NCBI GenBank assembly: GCA_964517495.1 | Contig: CAZFER010000017.1 | Coordinates: 1 to 64,000 of the forward strand | Direction: 5' to 3' | Source: CAZFER01 sp964517495 | GTDB lineage: Bacteria > Hinthialibacterota > Hinthialibacteria > Hinthialibacterales > Hinthialibacteraceae | DNA: 64,000 nucleotides | Shown here: piece by piece, positions 26,652 to 34,889 of the stretch | How the letters are laid out: each line of letters starts with the position of its first letter | How positions within the stretch are numbered: position 1 is the first letter of the stretch | The notes under the pieces: generated by a model | The model's input: the letters and a program-made list of their open reading frames with translations, nothing else | Databases searched by the model: none | Told to the model about the DNA's origin: nothing | Made by a program: the position numbers and the translations under genes

Positions 26652-27632
26652 TCAAACAAAGGCACGTTGGACGAGGTAGCGAATGCGCTGTTCATTCTCA
26701 GGGAGAGAATATGAATGCCAAAAGGTATGGAATTTTCTACGGCCTGCTTGCTCAAGGGTTTTTAAGTGTTCGAGGAATTCCTTTAAGGGATGGTTTCCTT
26801 GTTGGTTTGAAACGCTTTCGGAAAAGGCTTCATAATTACTTTCGATCAGGTGAATATCTCTGTTCTTATCTTGAATATCCCCCAAAATGTCTTGCAATTT
26901 CTTGCAGTCTTTCCGCACAGCCTCCATCCGGTCATCATAACAGGTTTGAAATAACTCGCACAAATAACGAAAGCGCTTGTTTTTGATTCTTAATTCATGA
27001 AGCAACGTAGCTGGGGCATCTTCCACTCTGCCCCGATATCCCAGAACGACGTCATAAGCGGTCAATATTAATTGAGGGGCTATATCACGCACGATAGGAG
27101 GGTGATGGCATTGAAATGTATCTCCCATGATTTGTTTGAAGAAGGATTGTTTCCAGTTTTGATATGCGGGACTGTCAAATTCATCTCGAATTTTCTGCAA
27201 TCCTACTTGACGTTCTTTTAAGCGGGTTTCAATAAGTAATTTTATCGCGGGATACATGGACTCAGGTAAAGTGGATTCACTTTCTTTTAAGAATTCAACA
27301 AATGTGTCAATATCGCGTACTTCACCCAGTAATCGCGCAATTCGTTTCAATTCTTTCAATATGGGATTGATGGCATTTTTGCCGAATAAAGGCTTTACCG
27401 CACGCAAATATGCCCTTAATCGGCGAATTGAAACTCGCATTCTGTGAAGATCCTCGATGTCTACACCCTTCTTTGTTCCTTCTTCACGGCTAATAATTTC
27501 TTCAAATAAATTGATGATGATTTTTTTGGATGCTATATCGATTGTATCATAGGGATGAACAGGTTTTTTCAAAATATCCGGAAATATGATTTCATTCGAT
27601 TCCTGAAGAGTAGAAGCCTCACTCATAGTCAT
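26652..27632 (-). CDS. CHAD-domain protein
   Basis: A 326-aa all-helical CHAD protein. The domain repeats show HRMRVSIRRLRAYLRA (about 65-80) and, in the second half, HELRIKNKRFRYLCELF (about 210-226), with LLGEVRDIDTFVEFL in between. CHAD domains bind inorganic polyphosphate through these basic helices and can localise to polyphosphate granules. Its ATG overlaps the stop of the preceding helical gene by 4 bases, so the pair is coupled. SurE downstream can hydrolyse polyphosphate, giving a possible phosphate cluster. Confidence 0.9.
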   Translation of the reverse strand: MTMSEASTLQESNEIIFPDILKKPVHPYDTIDIASKKIIINLFEEIISREEGTKKGVDIEDLHRMRVSIRRLRAYLRAVKPLFGKNAINPILKELKRIARLLGEVRDIDTFVEFLKESESTLPESMYPAIKLLIETRLKERQVGLQKIRDEFDSPAYQNWKQSFFKQIMGDTFQCHHPPIVRDIAPQLILTAYDVVLGYRGRVEDAPATLLHELRIKNKRFRYLCELFQTCYDDRMEAVRKDCKKLQDILGDIQDKNRDIHLIESNYEAFSESVSNQQGNHPLKEFLEHLKTLEQAGRRKFHTFWHSYSLPENEQRIRYLVQRAFV

Positions 27633-27985
27633 TTTGATTGAACCAGTCCTTCTATTTTAACCATCATTTTCAAATAACGCTTATATAACCGAAGAAATTT
27701 CAAATCCTTATCATCTGAGTGTGAAACAATCTTTTTTTGAATATAAGCCATCTTATCCAGATGCTTGTTTATTTTCCGTTGTTTCTCATTATCGAGGATT
27801 GATAAAACTTTGTTGTTATTCTTTAAAATCTCGAGAGCAGCACTTTTGAGTGTCAAAATTTCCTCCGCCAATCGATCCAATGCTTTATCCGCGTCTCTTT
27901 CAAGCACTTTCAACATGGCCTGATGAGCCGATAAACGATCCTTGCACTGCTTTTTTGTGTTGACAACTTTGTTTTTTAAAGGCAT
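27629..27985 (-). CDS. Small helical protein coupled to the CHAD gene
   Basis: A 118-aa, Lys/Leu-rich protein that reads as almost continuous helix, including ADKALDRLAEEILTLKSAAL and KQRKINKHLDKMAYIQKKI. It has no signal peptide or membrane span. I recognise no family. The overlap with the CHAD gene (ATGA) means it is probably made in fixed ratio with it, so it may be a partner in polyphosphate-granule attachment or a phasin-like helper. This is inference from gene order. Confidence 0.7.
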   Translation of the reverse strand: MPLKNKVVNTKKQCKDRLSAHQAMLKVLERDADKALDRLAEEILTLKSAALEILKNNNKVLSILDNEKQRKINKHLDKMAYIQKKIVSHSDDKDLKFLRLYKRYLKMMVKIEGLVQSK

Positions 27986-28194
27986 AAGAGACTATCCATT
28001 TTATTTCATTGAATTCATATAACTCAATTATAACAAATCTCCAACAATTATTTAATTCATTTAATTCATGAATCACGTTTTTAACATTTGGTCTGTGAGG
28101 TATTATTCTTTTTCTTTTCCCCTTGTTCATAAGGAAAGGAGAGGGTAGAATTCGCTCTCGCGAATAAAAAACAATTGATTATACGGAGAGAAAA

Positions 28195-28452
28195 ATGGCT
28201 CACGTTAAAAGTGGTGGTGGAAAACAGAGAAACGGTCGCGATAGTAATGCGAAACGGTTGGGAGTCAAACGGTTTGGCGGCCAAAAAGTCAATGCAGGCA
28301 CCATTATTGTTCGGCAGCGTGGAACCAAATTCCATCCAGGTGAAAACGTTGGCCGTGGTGGTGATGATACATTATTCGCATTGGTTACTGGCCATGTTAA
28401 ATTTGAGAGTCGGCGCAACCGAAAATTCGTAACTATTGTACCTGCTGCCTAA
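28195..28452 (+). CDS. rpmA: 50S ribosomal protein L27
   Basis: An 85-aa ribosomal protein near the peptidyl transferase centre. It begins AHVKSGGGKQRNGRDSNAKRLG and carries GGQKVNAGTIIVRQRGTKFHPG, NVGRGGDDTLFALVTGHVKFE, all diagnostic. The start ATG follows CGGAGAG. It is not preceded by rplU (L21), the usual partner; an AT-rich divergent region separates it from the CHAD unit. A strong terminator follows at 28480-28503, so it seems monocistronic. Confidence 0.98.
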   Translation: MAHVKSGGGKQRNGRDSNAKRLGVKRFGGQKVNAGTIIVRQRGTKFHPGENVGRGGDDTLFALVTGHVKFESRRNRKFVTIVPAA

Positions 28453-28479
28453 ACCCGTTTTTAGACAAGATTATCTCTG

Positions 28480-28503
28480 AAAAGCCCCATCGTTGGGGCT
28501 TTT
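28480..28503 (+). terminator. Rho-independent terminator of rpmA
   Basis: AAAAGCCCCA (28480-28489), loop TCGT, TGGGGCTTTT (28494-28503), then CTTG. A classic GC stem with a T-tail, 28 bases after the rpmA stop. Confidence 0.9.
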
Positions 28504-28582
28504 CTTGTTTCACTTTAAAGATTAAATTGTTAAAATTGCTACGGTTTATCTTCAATTATTCAAAGTGGTTTGGAACTCAAAC

Positions 28583-29536
28583 ATGATCCGTTATCTCATC
28601 TTTGGAGCAGGAGCGATTGGTACCCTTATAGGAGGGTTGCTTGCTGGTGCGGGTCATCAAGTTACGTTTATTGGCCGCAAATGGAATGTAGAAGGCATAC
28701 GAAATAATGGCATCCGCATACAGGGTGTTTGGGGCGAACATACGATTCCACCCCAACCGGCTTATGAATCGGTCGAACAAATCCCTGAATCGGCTCGGAA
28801 TTTTGACCAGGTTCTCATCTGTGTAAAAGCATTCTCAACGGCTGAAGCCATCTCAGCATGCAAACCGCTTTTGAATGAATCCACTTTAGTTATATCATTC
28901 CAAAATGGCTATGGCAATTGTCAACTCATCGCTGAGCATATTGGATGGCACCATACTTTGGGAGCACGAGTCATTACAGGAGCTGAACTTCGTGAGTCTG
29001 GAATGATTCATGTTACTGTTCATGCTGATTCGGTTCGATTGGGGCATTACTATCGTGATTTCCCAATGCAACACCTTGAATCCATTGCGCTTACCATGAA
29101 AGAAGCAGGGATCCCCATCGAAGCCACAGAACAATTGGAGCAATTTATCTGGGCGAAGATTGTATATAATGCGGCGCTAAACCCAACCGGTGCTTTATTG
29201 GGTGTTACCTATGGTCAACTTGCAGAAAATGAAGAAACCCAGCAGGTAATGAAGCATATAGTCAATGAAGCTTTTTCAGTTACCAAGGCACATGGGATCA
29301 AGCAGTTTTGGGACAGTGCGGATGAGTATCTAGAAGCCTTTTACCAAAAGATGATTCCTCCCACGGCAGCTCATTTCCCTTCCATGTTGCGTGATTTGGA
29401 AAAGAAACGCCGCACTGAGATTGATGTGCTCAACGGTGCCATATCGAAATTAGGAAAGGAAAAACAAATACCCACTCCTTATAACGATACCATCACATCC
29501 TTAATTCGTTTTCGTGAAAGTCTTACATTGTCATGA
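28583..29536 (+). CDS. panE: 2-dehydropantoate 2-reductase family protein
   Basis: A 317-aa NADPH enzyme that reduces ketopantoate in pantothenate/CoA synthesis. The ATG at 28583 is chosen because it directly precedes the Rossmann motif LIFGAGAIGTLIGG; a GTG six codons earlier is possible. The C-terminal domain has the catalytic Lys/Asn pair in WAKIVYNAALNPTGALLG and KKRRTEIDVLNGAI with the conserved Glu. It overlaps the next gene (a polyamine synthase) by 4 bases, an unusual pairing, so the substrate could also be another 2-oxo acid. Confidence 0.88.
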   Translation: MIRYLIFGAGAIGTLIGGLLAGAGHQVTFIGRKWNVEGIRNNGIRIQGVWGEHTIPPQPAYESVEQIPESARNFDQVLICVKAFSTAEAISACKPLLNESTLVISFQNGYGNCQLIAEHIGWHHTLGARVITGAELRESGMIHVTVHADSVRLGHYYRDFPMQHLESIALTMKEAGIPIEATEQLEQFIWAKIVYNAALNPTGALLGVTYGQLAENEETQQVMKHIVNEAFSVTKAHGIKQFWDSADEYLEAFYQKMIPPTAAHFPSMLRDLEKKRRTEIDVLNGAISKLGKEKQIPTPYNDTITSLIRFRESLTLS

Positions 29537-30702
29537 TTCAATCGGATCGAATCCCACTTTCAGAATCACTTCAATTTCTAGCAGAACTGGCTCAGGCCAT
29601 TCAACTTAGGGAAGGAGCAGAAGGTGTATCCAATGCATTATGGTGCCTTCATCGACGGCAGATTGAATCAACGCGCACATGGGCTCGTCAAACCCATATC
29701 CCCGTCCCTGTATTAGCGGCATTGCGCCGTGAACTGGAAAAGCGGGATATTATCAAACCCGCTCAAAAGTTTGAGTTTACTAAAACCGGCCGGGTTTGGA
29801 TGCAAAGACTTTTCGGTCAGGCAACATTGCCGAATTCCCAGTGTCCATCCTGTTTAGGAAAAGGCTATATTTTTCCTCCATCGGTTTTGCCGGTTTTGGA
29901 AGAATTTCAGGAATTTTGTAATTCCCGCCCGCAGTGGGATGTGACATTGGATCAAAGCCACGCCACGCCGGAAACAGGAGTTAGTAAGGCTTTGTTTTTA
30001 TTGGAGAAAGGTTTGTTGGGACATTCACTTTTTTTTCTAGGGGACGACGATGGCATTTCAGCCGCCTGCTATTTAATGCGCAAGCATTTTATTGACCCTG
30101 AACATCAATGTGGGCCTATTTCCGTATGTGACATCGATCCACGCTATTTAACGGGGATTAGAGATATAAGTTCAGGTTTTATAAATACTTATGAATATGA
30201 TGTTCGAAATGAATTTCCCGATGAACTTTATGAATCCCATCAAGTGGCCTTAACGGATCCAGCCTATACAAACAATGCAATTACGGCCTTTTCTTTTCGT
30301 TGTGCGAATGCGCTAAAACTTAATGGGGCTTTTTTATTGTCCATTCCAATCTCTGATTCAAATACACTTTGGGAGATCGAGAGCAATCTATTAAAAATTG
30401 GCTTTTCCATTCGTGAAATTCACCCCAATTTTAATGAATACCTTGGCGCGTCCATTCATGCCCATGCATCCAGCCTGATCTACGGGGAAAAGATCAGACC
30501 ATCACCTGATAAATCCATTCAATTGCGTTATACTCCTTTTTATACGGGTGACTTAAAATCAACCGGTGGTCTTTATGAATGTACGTTATGTTCCACCACT
30601 TTTTTAGTGGGGCCAGAAAGTGAATATTTAACCATACAAGATTTAAAGCAAGCGGGTTGTGATGAATGCGGGAACACATCATTCCGCAAAGTAAAAAAAT
30701 GA
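29533..30702 (+). CDS. BpsA-like branched-chain polyamine synthase with C-terminal zinc ribbon
   Basis: A 389-aa protein of the N4-bis(aminopropyl)spermidine synthase family (DUF43), which adds aminopropyl groups from decarboxylated SAM onto spermidine. An N-terminal winged-helix-like part (residues 1-90) is followed by CPSCLGKGY (about 110), then the aminopropyltransferase core with FFLGDDDGISAA (about 170), CDIDPRYL (about 200) and LTDPAYTNNAI (about 240). The last 60 residues carry a CTLC and CDEC pair that looks like a zinc ribbon, not usual in the archaeal enzyme. It is coupled to panE by an ATGA overlap. Confidence 0.8.
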   Translation: MIQSDRIPLSESLQFLAELAQAIQLREGAEGVSNALWCLHRRQIESTRTWARQTHIPVPVLAALRRELEKRDIIKPAQKFEFTKTGRVWMQRLFGQATLPNSQCPSCLGKGYIFPPSVLPVLEEFQEFCNSRPQWDVTLDQSHATPETGVSKALFLLEKGLLGHSLFFLGDDDGISAACYLMRKHFIDPEHQCGPISVCDIDPRYLTGIRDISSGFINTYEYDVRNEFPDELYESHQVALTDPAYTNNAITAFSFRCANALKLNGAFLLSIPISDSNTLWEIESNLLKIGFSIREIHPNFNEYLGASIHAHASSLIYGEKIRPSPDKSIQLRYTPFYTGDLKSTGGLYECTLCSTTFLVGPESEYLTIQDLKQAGCDECGNTSFRKVKK

Positions 30703-30730
30703 ATCCAAAGATATTGGCACACAAGCAGTT

Positions 30731-30758
30731 TTGCACCTATTATATACCATTATATAGT
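30731..30758 (+). promoter_or_regulatory. Putative sigma70 promoter for the LamG-like gene
   Basis: TTGCAC (30731-30736), a 16-base spacer, TATAGT (30753-30758). Located 73-100 bases before the start at 30831 in the only sizeable gap of this plus-strand run. Confidence 0.45.
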
Positions 30759-30830
30759 TAAACAGACACAATACAGAAATGTTTACATAGACATCAATGA
30801 CGCCATTGATTAATAAAAGGGGATAGGATT

Positions 30831-33314
30831 ATGAAAAAGAAACAGACGTATGGGATTATCCTGGTAGTGATAGGACTAGCGATAGTAGGGGCATTACATC
30901 AATTTGTCTTCGCCCAAATCAAAGCTGATTGGACCAATTACGAACAAGAATTAAATCAGCTCTCTTCAAGGTATAAAACGATTGTTACAACGGTGAAGAA
31001 AGAAGAAGAGTCTGGAGTAACAACACCTCGTGATCGTCTTCCCACCAAAATGACTGAAATTATTCAGTCCATTCAGGATAAAATAGAATCTGATAAAGAG
31101 AATTTCCAAGTACTGGACAGCAAATTAAAACTTATCGAGCATTTTGATCCTTCAGCAAACTATCGTGATCAAATCCTGACGAGAATTGATGAAATTCAGC
31201 GTCTGGAAAATACCACGAAAGTTACTGAGTTGAATGTAAGCAGTGCGTGGGGTGTTAATCACGGCATTCGTTCAGGCCGATTCAGTAAAGGATTTTATGC
31301 CTCCAATGGCCGTTCCATCGCTTATTCCAATATTTTGGATGGCCGTTCTGTGATTAATCCACGAAAAGGAACAATTGAGTTTTGGGTTAAACCGGAGTGG
31401 GATCCCACCGATACGGATATCCAACACAAGTGCCTTTTTATGGGAATAACCATCCAGCGTTTGGGCCGTGACCGATTGGTTCAGATGGCTGAAGAAGTAT
31501 CCACTGAGCAAAATCCCTTGAATATCAATAGCATTCTTCCTCCTGGCCCCGGTCCCTTTCCAGTGGAAAATATTATCGCTATCTATAAGGGCCAGGGAGC
31601 CACTTTAACCTTTGAATTAAGGAACTTTATTCAACCTCCCAGTACCGTTACCGCTTACATATCCGATTGGAAACCCGATCAATGGTATTATGTTTCCGCC
31701 ATTTGGGAAGCAAAACGACAGGCCTTGTATATCAATGGACAAAACAAGGGCGTTCCTTTTGGTTCAGGTGGTTCTATCCGTGATGCCCGCGACGAAGAAG
31801 ATAGTCTATTCTTTGGTGGCGGAATGATGGGTGGCATGGGTGGAATGATGGGTGGCATGGGCGGAATGATGGGTGGCATGGGCGGAATGATGGGCGGCAT
31901 GGGCGGATTCGGCATGGGCGGTATGATGGGCGGCATGGGGGGTATGATGGGTGGCTTTGGCGGCGGCGGCCAACGATTCGGTACGTCAGCCGGCCAAACG
32001 TTGACAACGAATATATCCCTGCCTTCCATTATCACCAGCGTCTTTGTTGGTGCGGATGAAGAAAACTCCTTTGCAGCAGATTGCACCTTCGATGATTTGC
32101 GAATTCAGGACGGTGTTTACATCTCAGGAACACCAAATGGAGAGCTTCAAAAAAACAGTGCTACTCTTTTAATCGATCATTTCGAAGAAGATATGCCTGA
32201 TCCTTCAATTCTGCCAGCATTGCTGACTAAACTGGATGAGCGGCAAAAAGCTAAACACTTACCTGGCCTGAAGGAATATATCCGTGAACGTTATTCGCAA
32301 ACGTATGATTGGACCAAACATGCCATCGGTTTGAATGAAGCTTACCTGACTGAAAATAACCCAACCATGAAAGCAATGCGGGAACTGTATGTTATGGAAT
32401 ACATCCGTGATCATGTAACAGGTTATAGTATCCCCATGCTTCAAGGCCTTTTGGAAATTGATCCTAAAAACCATGGCAAGGAAGATTACCACCGCATTGT
32501 TGAATTCCAAAAATTATGTCAGGACTTGGCCCAACAAGCCGTTGACGACCGGTTGATCTCCATTAATGACGTTATTTATAAAGGCCAAAGTTATAACGTG
32601 GACGATGATGAATTGCGCGGGTTTTTCCGGCAAGAACGTGAAGAACTGCGTATGGAACTCTTTGGTGACGATAACATCTATCTTCGTGCCAACCTGACCT
32701 CTGCTGGTGGCTATGGAATGGGTATGATGGGCGGCGGTATGATGGGTGGTGGCATGATGGGCGGCGGCATGATGGGCGGCTTCGGCTATGGCATGGGGGG
32801 TATGATGGGCGGAGGTGTCAGTATTGATATGTTCAAACGGCCGGATGGTTCCATGAATGTCGCCATGTTGAATAAAATGGAAATCTTTGATCCCGACGAT
32901 CCCAGTGGCGAAGCGTTGCTGACTACAATTGACCAAAAAATCGCTTTGCTCGAGCGAATCGAAAAGATGAAGGAAGATTTCAAACTTTACATGAAATACC
33001 ATCGTGATGAACTAATACCGCCTCAAATCATCGATGAATTTAACAAGACCATGGAAGAAACCAATCAAGATTATTATATTAAGCGTTCGCTAACCTTGGA
33101 CTTGGACTCTGGATACAATCAAGTCATGAATTACTTTTATAATCTTGAATTTGGTCCTCGTATTAATACCATTAACAACCTTATTATGACCAAAATGCAA
33201 GAGAATGATGCCATTAACGCTGTTTTGGATGTGGAAAGTCATTTTCTGGAAAAGTTACAGGAAGACCAAACCGATTCGACATCTCCTTCCACTTCAGCTA
33301 TTGGTATGAACTAA
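30831..33314 (+). CDS. Membrane-anchored LamG-like protein with Met-Gly repeat inserts
   Basis: An 827-aa protein of unknown role. Residues 8-27 form an N-terminal anchor or signal, so the rest should be periplasmic. Residues about 35-105 are coiled-coil-like. A concanavalin/LamG-type jelly-roll (about 150-425) shows KGTIEFWVKPEW and WYYVSAIWEAKRQALYINGQ and closes with ADCTFDDLRIQDGVYISG. Inside it, at residues 330-380, lies a GGMMGGM repeat insert; a second Met-Gly insert is at 626-662. The C-terminal third is helical. Carbohydrate or surface binding fits the fold; Met-rich MxxM spacing could bind Cu(I) or Ag(I) (inference). The gene starts after GGGGATAGG. Confidence 0.75.
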   Translation: MKKKQTYGIILVVIGLAIVGALHQFVFAQIKADWTNYEQELNQLSSRYKTIVTTVKKEEESGVTTPRDRLPTKMTEIIQSIQDKIESDKENFQVLDSKLKLIEHFDPSANYRDQILTRIDEIQRLENTTKVTELNVSSAWGVNHGIRSGRFSKGFYASNGRSIAYSNILDGRSVINPRKGTIEFWVKPEWDPTDTDIQHKCLFMGITIQRLGRDRLVQMAEEVSTEQNPLNINSILPPGPGPFPVENIIAIYKGQGATLTFELRNFIQPPSTVTAYISDWKPDQWYYVSAIWEAKRQALYINGQNKGVPFGSGGSIRDARDEEDSLFFGGGMMGGMGGMMGGMGGMMGGMGGMMGGMGGFGMGGMMGGMGGMMGGFGGGGQRFGTSAGQTLTTNISLPSIITSVFVGADEENSFAADCTFDDLRIQDGVYISGTPNGELQKNSATLLIDHFEEDMPDPSILPALLTKLDERQKAKHLPGLKEYIRERYSQTYDWTKHAIGLNEAYLTENNPTMKAMRELYVMEYIRDHVTGYSIPMLQGLLEIDPKNHGKEDYHRIVEFQKLCQDLAQQAVDDRLISINDVIYKGQSYNVDDDELRGFFRQEREELRMELFGDDNIYLRANLTSAGGYGMGMMGGGMMGGGMMGGGMMGGFGYGMGGMMGGGVSIDMFKRPDGSMNVAMLNKMEIFDPDDPSGEALLTTIDQKIALLERIEKMKEDFKLYMKYHRDELIPPQIIDEFNKTMEETNQDYYIKRSLTLDLDSGYNQVMNYFYNLEFGPRINTINNLIMTKMQENDAINAVLDVESHFLEKLQEDQTDSTSPSTSAIGMN
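31818..31970 (+). repeat. Imperfect 21-bp tandem repeats coding GGMMGGM
   Basis: Four near-identical 21-base units begin at 31818, 31839, 31860 and 31881 (GGC GGA ATG ATG GGT GGC ATG with synonymous third-base changes). A GGFGM interruption and two more units follow, ending in a glycine run at 31970. The third-position differences show the units have drifted while the amino acids were kept. Confidence 0.85.
32706..32816 (+). repeat. Second Met-Gly repeat tract, 15-bp units
   Basis: Units coding MMGGG, of 15 bases, are repeated about four times, followed by a GFGYGMGGMMGGG variant. The tract is in frame within the same gene but has a different period from the first tract. Confidence 0.75.
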
Positions 33315-33377
33315 GCCAATTTGGGCTTATTGGTTAACACGAGTAGAAAGGTAAGCAACTTTTAAATCAAAGCGTGT

Positions 33378-34874
33378 ATGAGTAACCGTACTTCCAAATT
33401 CACGATGTTCGTTCCCCGCCTCTCAAACATAGTTTGGGGGGCGGTTTATTATTTCATAATTTTCATTATAACGGTTCTTCCGTGTTATGCTTCTCTTCAG
33501 ACAGAACTGCAATCATTATTTGAAACTCAATCTCCTGATTTGTCTGAATGGAGCGTGTTGGTTAAAAATCAATCGAGCGGCAAAACGGTATTTTCTCTTT
33601 CACCAGAAAGCCGTATCATTCCCGCCTCGAACATGAAATTGGTCGTGTGTTCCGCTATATTACTCAAACTTGGTCCTGCATTTACGTATGAGACTAAACT
33701 ATATGCAACTGGCCAACCGGTTGATTCCAATTTGAATGGTGACCTGATCGTGGTGGGTTCAGGGGATCCAGGTATTGGCGGACGGTTTAACGGAGGGGAT
33801 ATTACTCACACCCTTCGCGAGTGGGCGGGTAAACTAAAAGAAAAAAAAATAGAAGCAATATCCGGTGATATTATTGGGATTGATGACGTTTTCGATGAAA
33901 ACCGTTATGGCTTAAACTGGCATCCTGACGATTACCCCAATTGGTATGCCGCTGAAATCAGCGGTTTGTCTTTCAACGATGGCTGTATTGATGTCATCAT
34001 AAAAGGAGGCAGTGCTGCGGGGAGAAGACCTTCCATCTCATTAAAGCCGAAAACAAACTACATGACCATTGAAAATGGCGTTCGAACGGTTCGAACACGT
34101 AGTGGAGAACGTAAAATTACCTTCACCCGGGAATCCAAATCCACTCACCTTCGTATCACAGGGGCATTACGAGCTCGGACAACACAGACTCATTGGGCAT
34201 CAGTACCCAATCCCACCCAATTTTTTTGTACCGTTTTCAAAGAAACACTTGAGGATGAAAACATTGCGGTAAAAGGAAAAGCCATTGATGGGGATGAGGT
34301 AAAACAACTCCCCCTTCACTCAGAATGGAAATTAGTGAATACTTATCGTTCTCCCCCGTTGAGCCAATTGTTGCGTGTTTGCCTTAAGGACAGCCAAAAT
34401 TTGTATGCTGAGCATTTTTTAAAAACCTTGGGATATCATACTTACGGTGAAGGCAGCCTCAAAATGGGAGCTTTAGCCATAAAGGATGTTCTGTTTAAAA
34501 ACGGCTGTAACATCGATAAAGTGTTTATTGCAGATGGATCAGGGCTATCACGTGAAAATCGCTTGAGTGCGGATGGAGTTATCAAAATCCTCAGGTGCAT
34601 GGCAAAATCACCTCACGCGAAAACATTCAAAACGGCCTTGTCACGCTCCGGAATCGATGGAACGCTCGAACGGCGTATGAGAAACACAGCAGCCCAGGGC
34701 CGAGTTTATGGCAAAACGGGGACATTGAATGGAGTACGTTCCTTATCTGGATATATTAAATCCAAGAGCGGCAAGGAATACCTTTTTTCGATGATCGCCA
34801 ATGGACGCAAGCAAGCCTACCGCTTCAGCCATATCATGGATCAGGCTTGTGTTTTACTTGCTGAAAAAGGATAA
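33378..34874 (+). CDS. dacB: D-alanyl-D-alanine carboxypeptidase/endopeptidase (PBP4, S13 family)
   Basis: A 498-aa periplasmic penicillin-binding protein that trims peptidoglycan peptides. An N-terminal signal/anchor spans residues about 15-40. The SxxK active site is in IPASNMKLVVCS (about 76-87), the SxN-type motif in ADGSGLSRENRLS (about 390) and KTG in YGKTGTLNGVRSLSGY (about 445). The large insert domain between SxxK and SxN is typical of S13. It lies 63 bases after the LamG-like gene and 15 before the amidase gene, so all three may form one operon. Confidence 0.95.
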   Translation: MSNRTSKFTMFVPRLSNIVWGAVYYFIIFIITVLPCYASLQTELQSLFETQSPDLSEWSVLVKNQSSGKTVFSLSPESRIIPASNMKLVVCSAILLKLGPAFTYETKLYATGQPVDSNLNGDLIVVGSGDPGIGGRFNGGDITHTLREWAGKLKEKKIEAISGDIIGIDDVFDENRYGLNWHPDDYPNWYAAEISGLSFNDGCIDVIIKGGSAAGRRPSISLKPKTNYMTIENGVRTVRTRSGERKITFTRESKSTHLRITGALRARTTQTHWASVPNPTQFFCTVFKETLEDENIAVKGKAIDGDEVKQLPLHSEWKLVNTYRSPPLSQLLRVCLKDSQNLYAEHFLKTLGYHTYGEGSLKMGALAIKDVLFKNGCNIDKVFIADGSGLSRENRLSADGVIKILRCMAKSPHAKTFKTALSRSGIDGTLERRMRNTAAQGRVYGKTGTLNGVRSLSGYIKSKSGKEYLFSMIANGRKQAYRFSHIMDQACVLLAEKG

Positions 34875-34889
34875 AAGGGATGTGAATTT

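Noticed and set aside
30711..30736. TTGGCAC ... TTGC-like sigma54 promoter before the LamG-like gene
   Set aside because: The two elements are 10 bases apart instead of 5, so the geometry is wrong; a sigma70 reading is better.
31818..31970. CRISPR-like array
   Set aside because: The repeats are in frame within a coding gene, have no unique spacers and encode a regular amino-acid pattern.
31688..32086. Pro-rich antisense frame across the Met-Gly repeats
   Set aside because: It is the simple complement of the GGMMGGM codons (Pro/His/Ile on the other strand).
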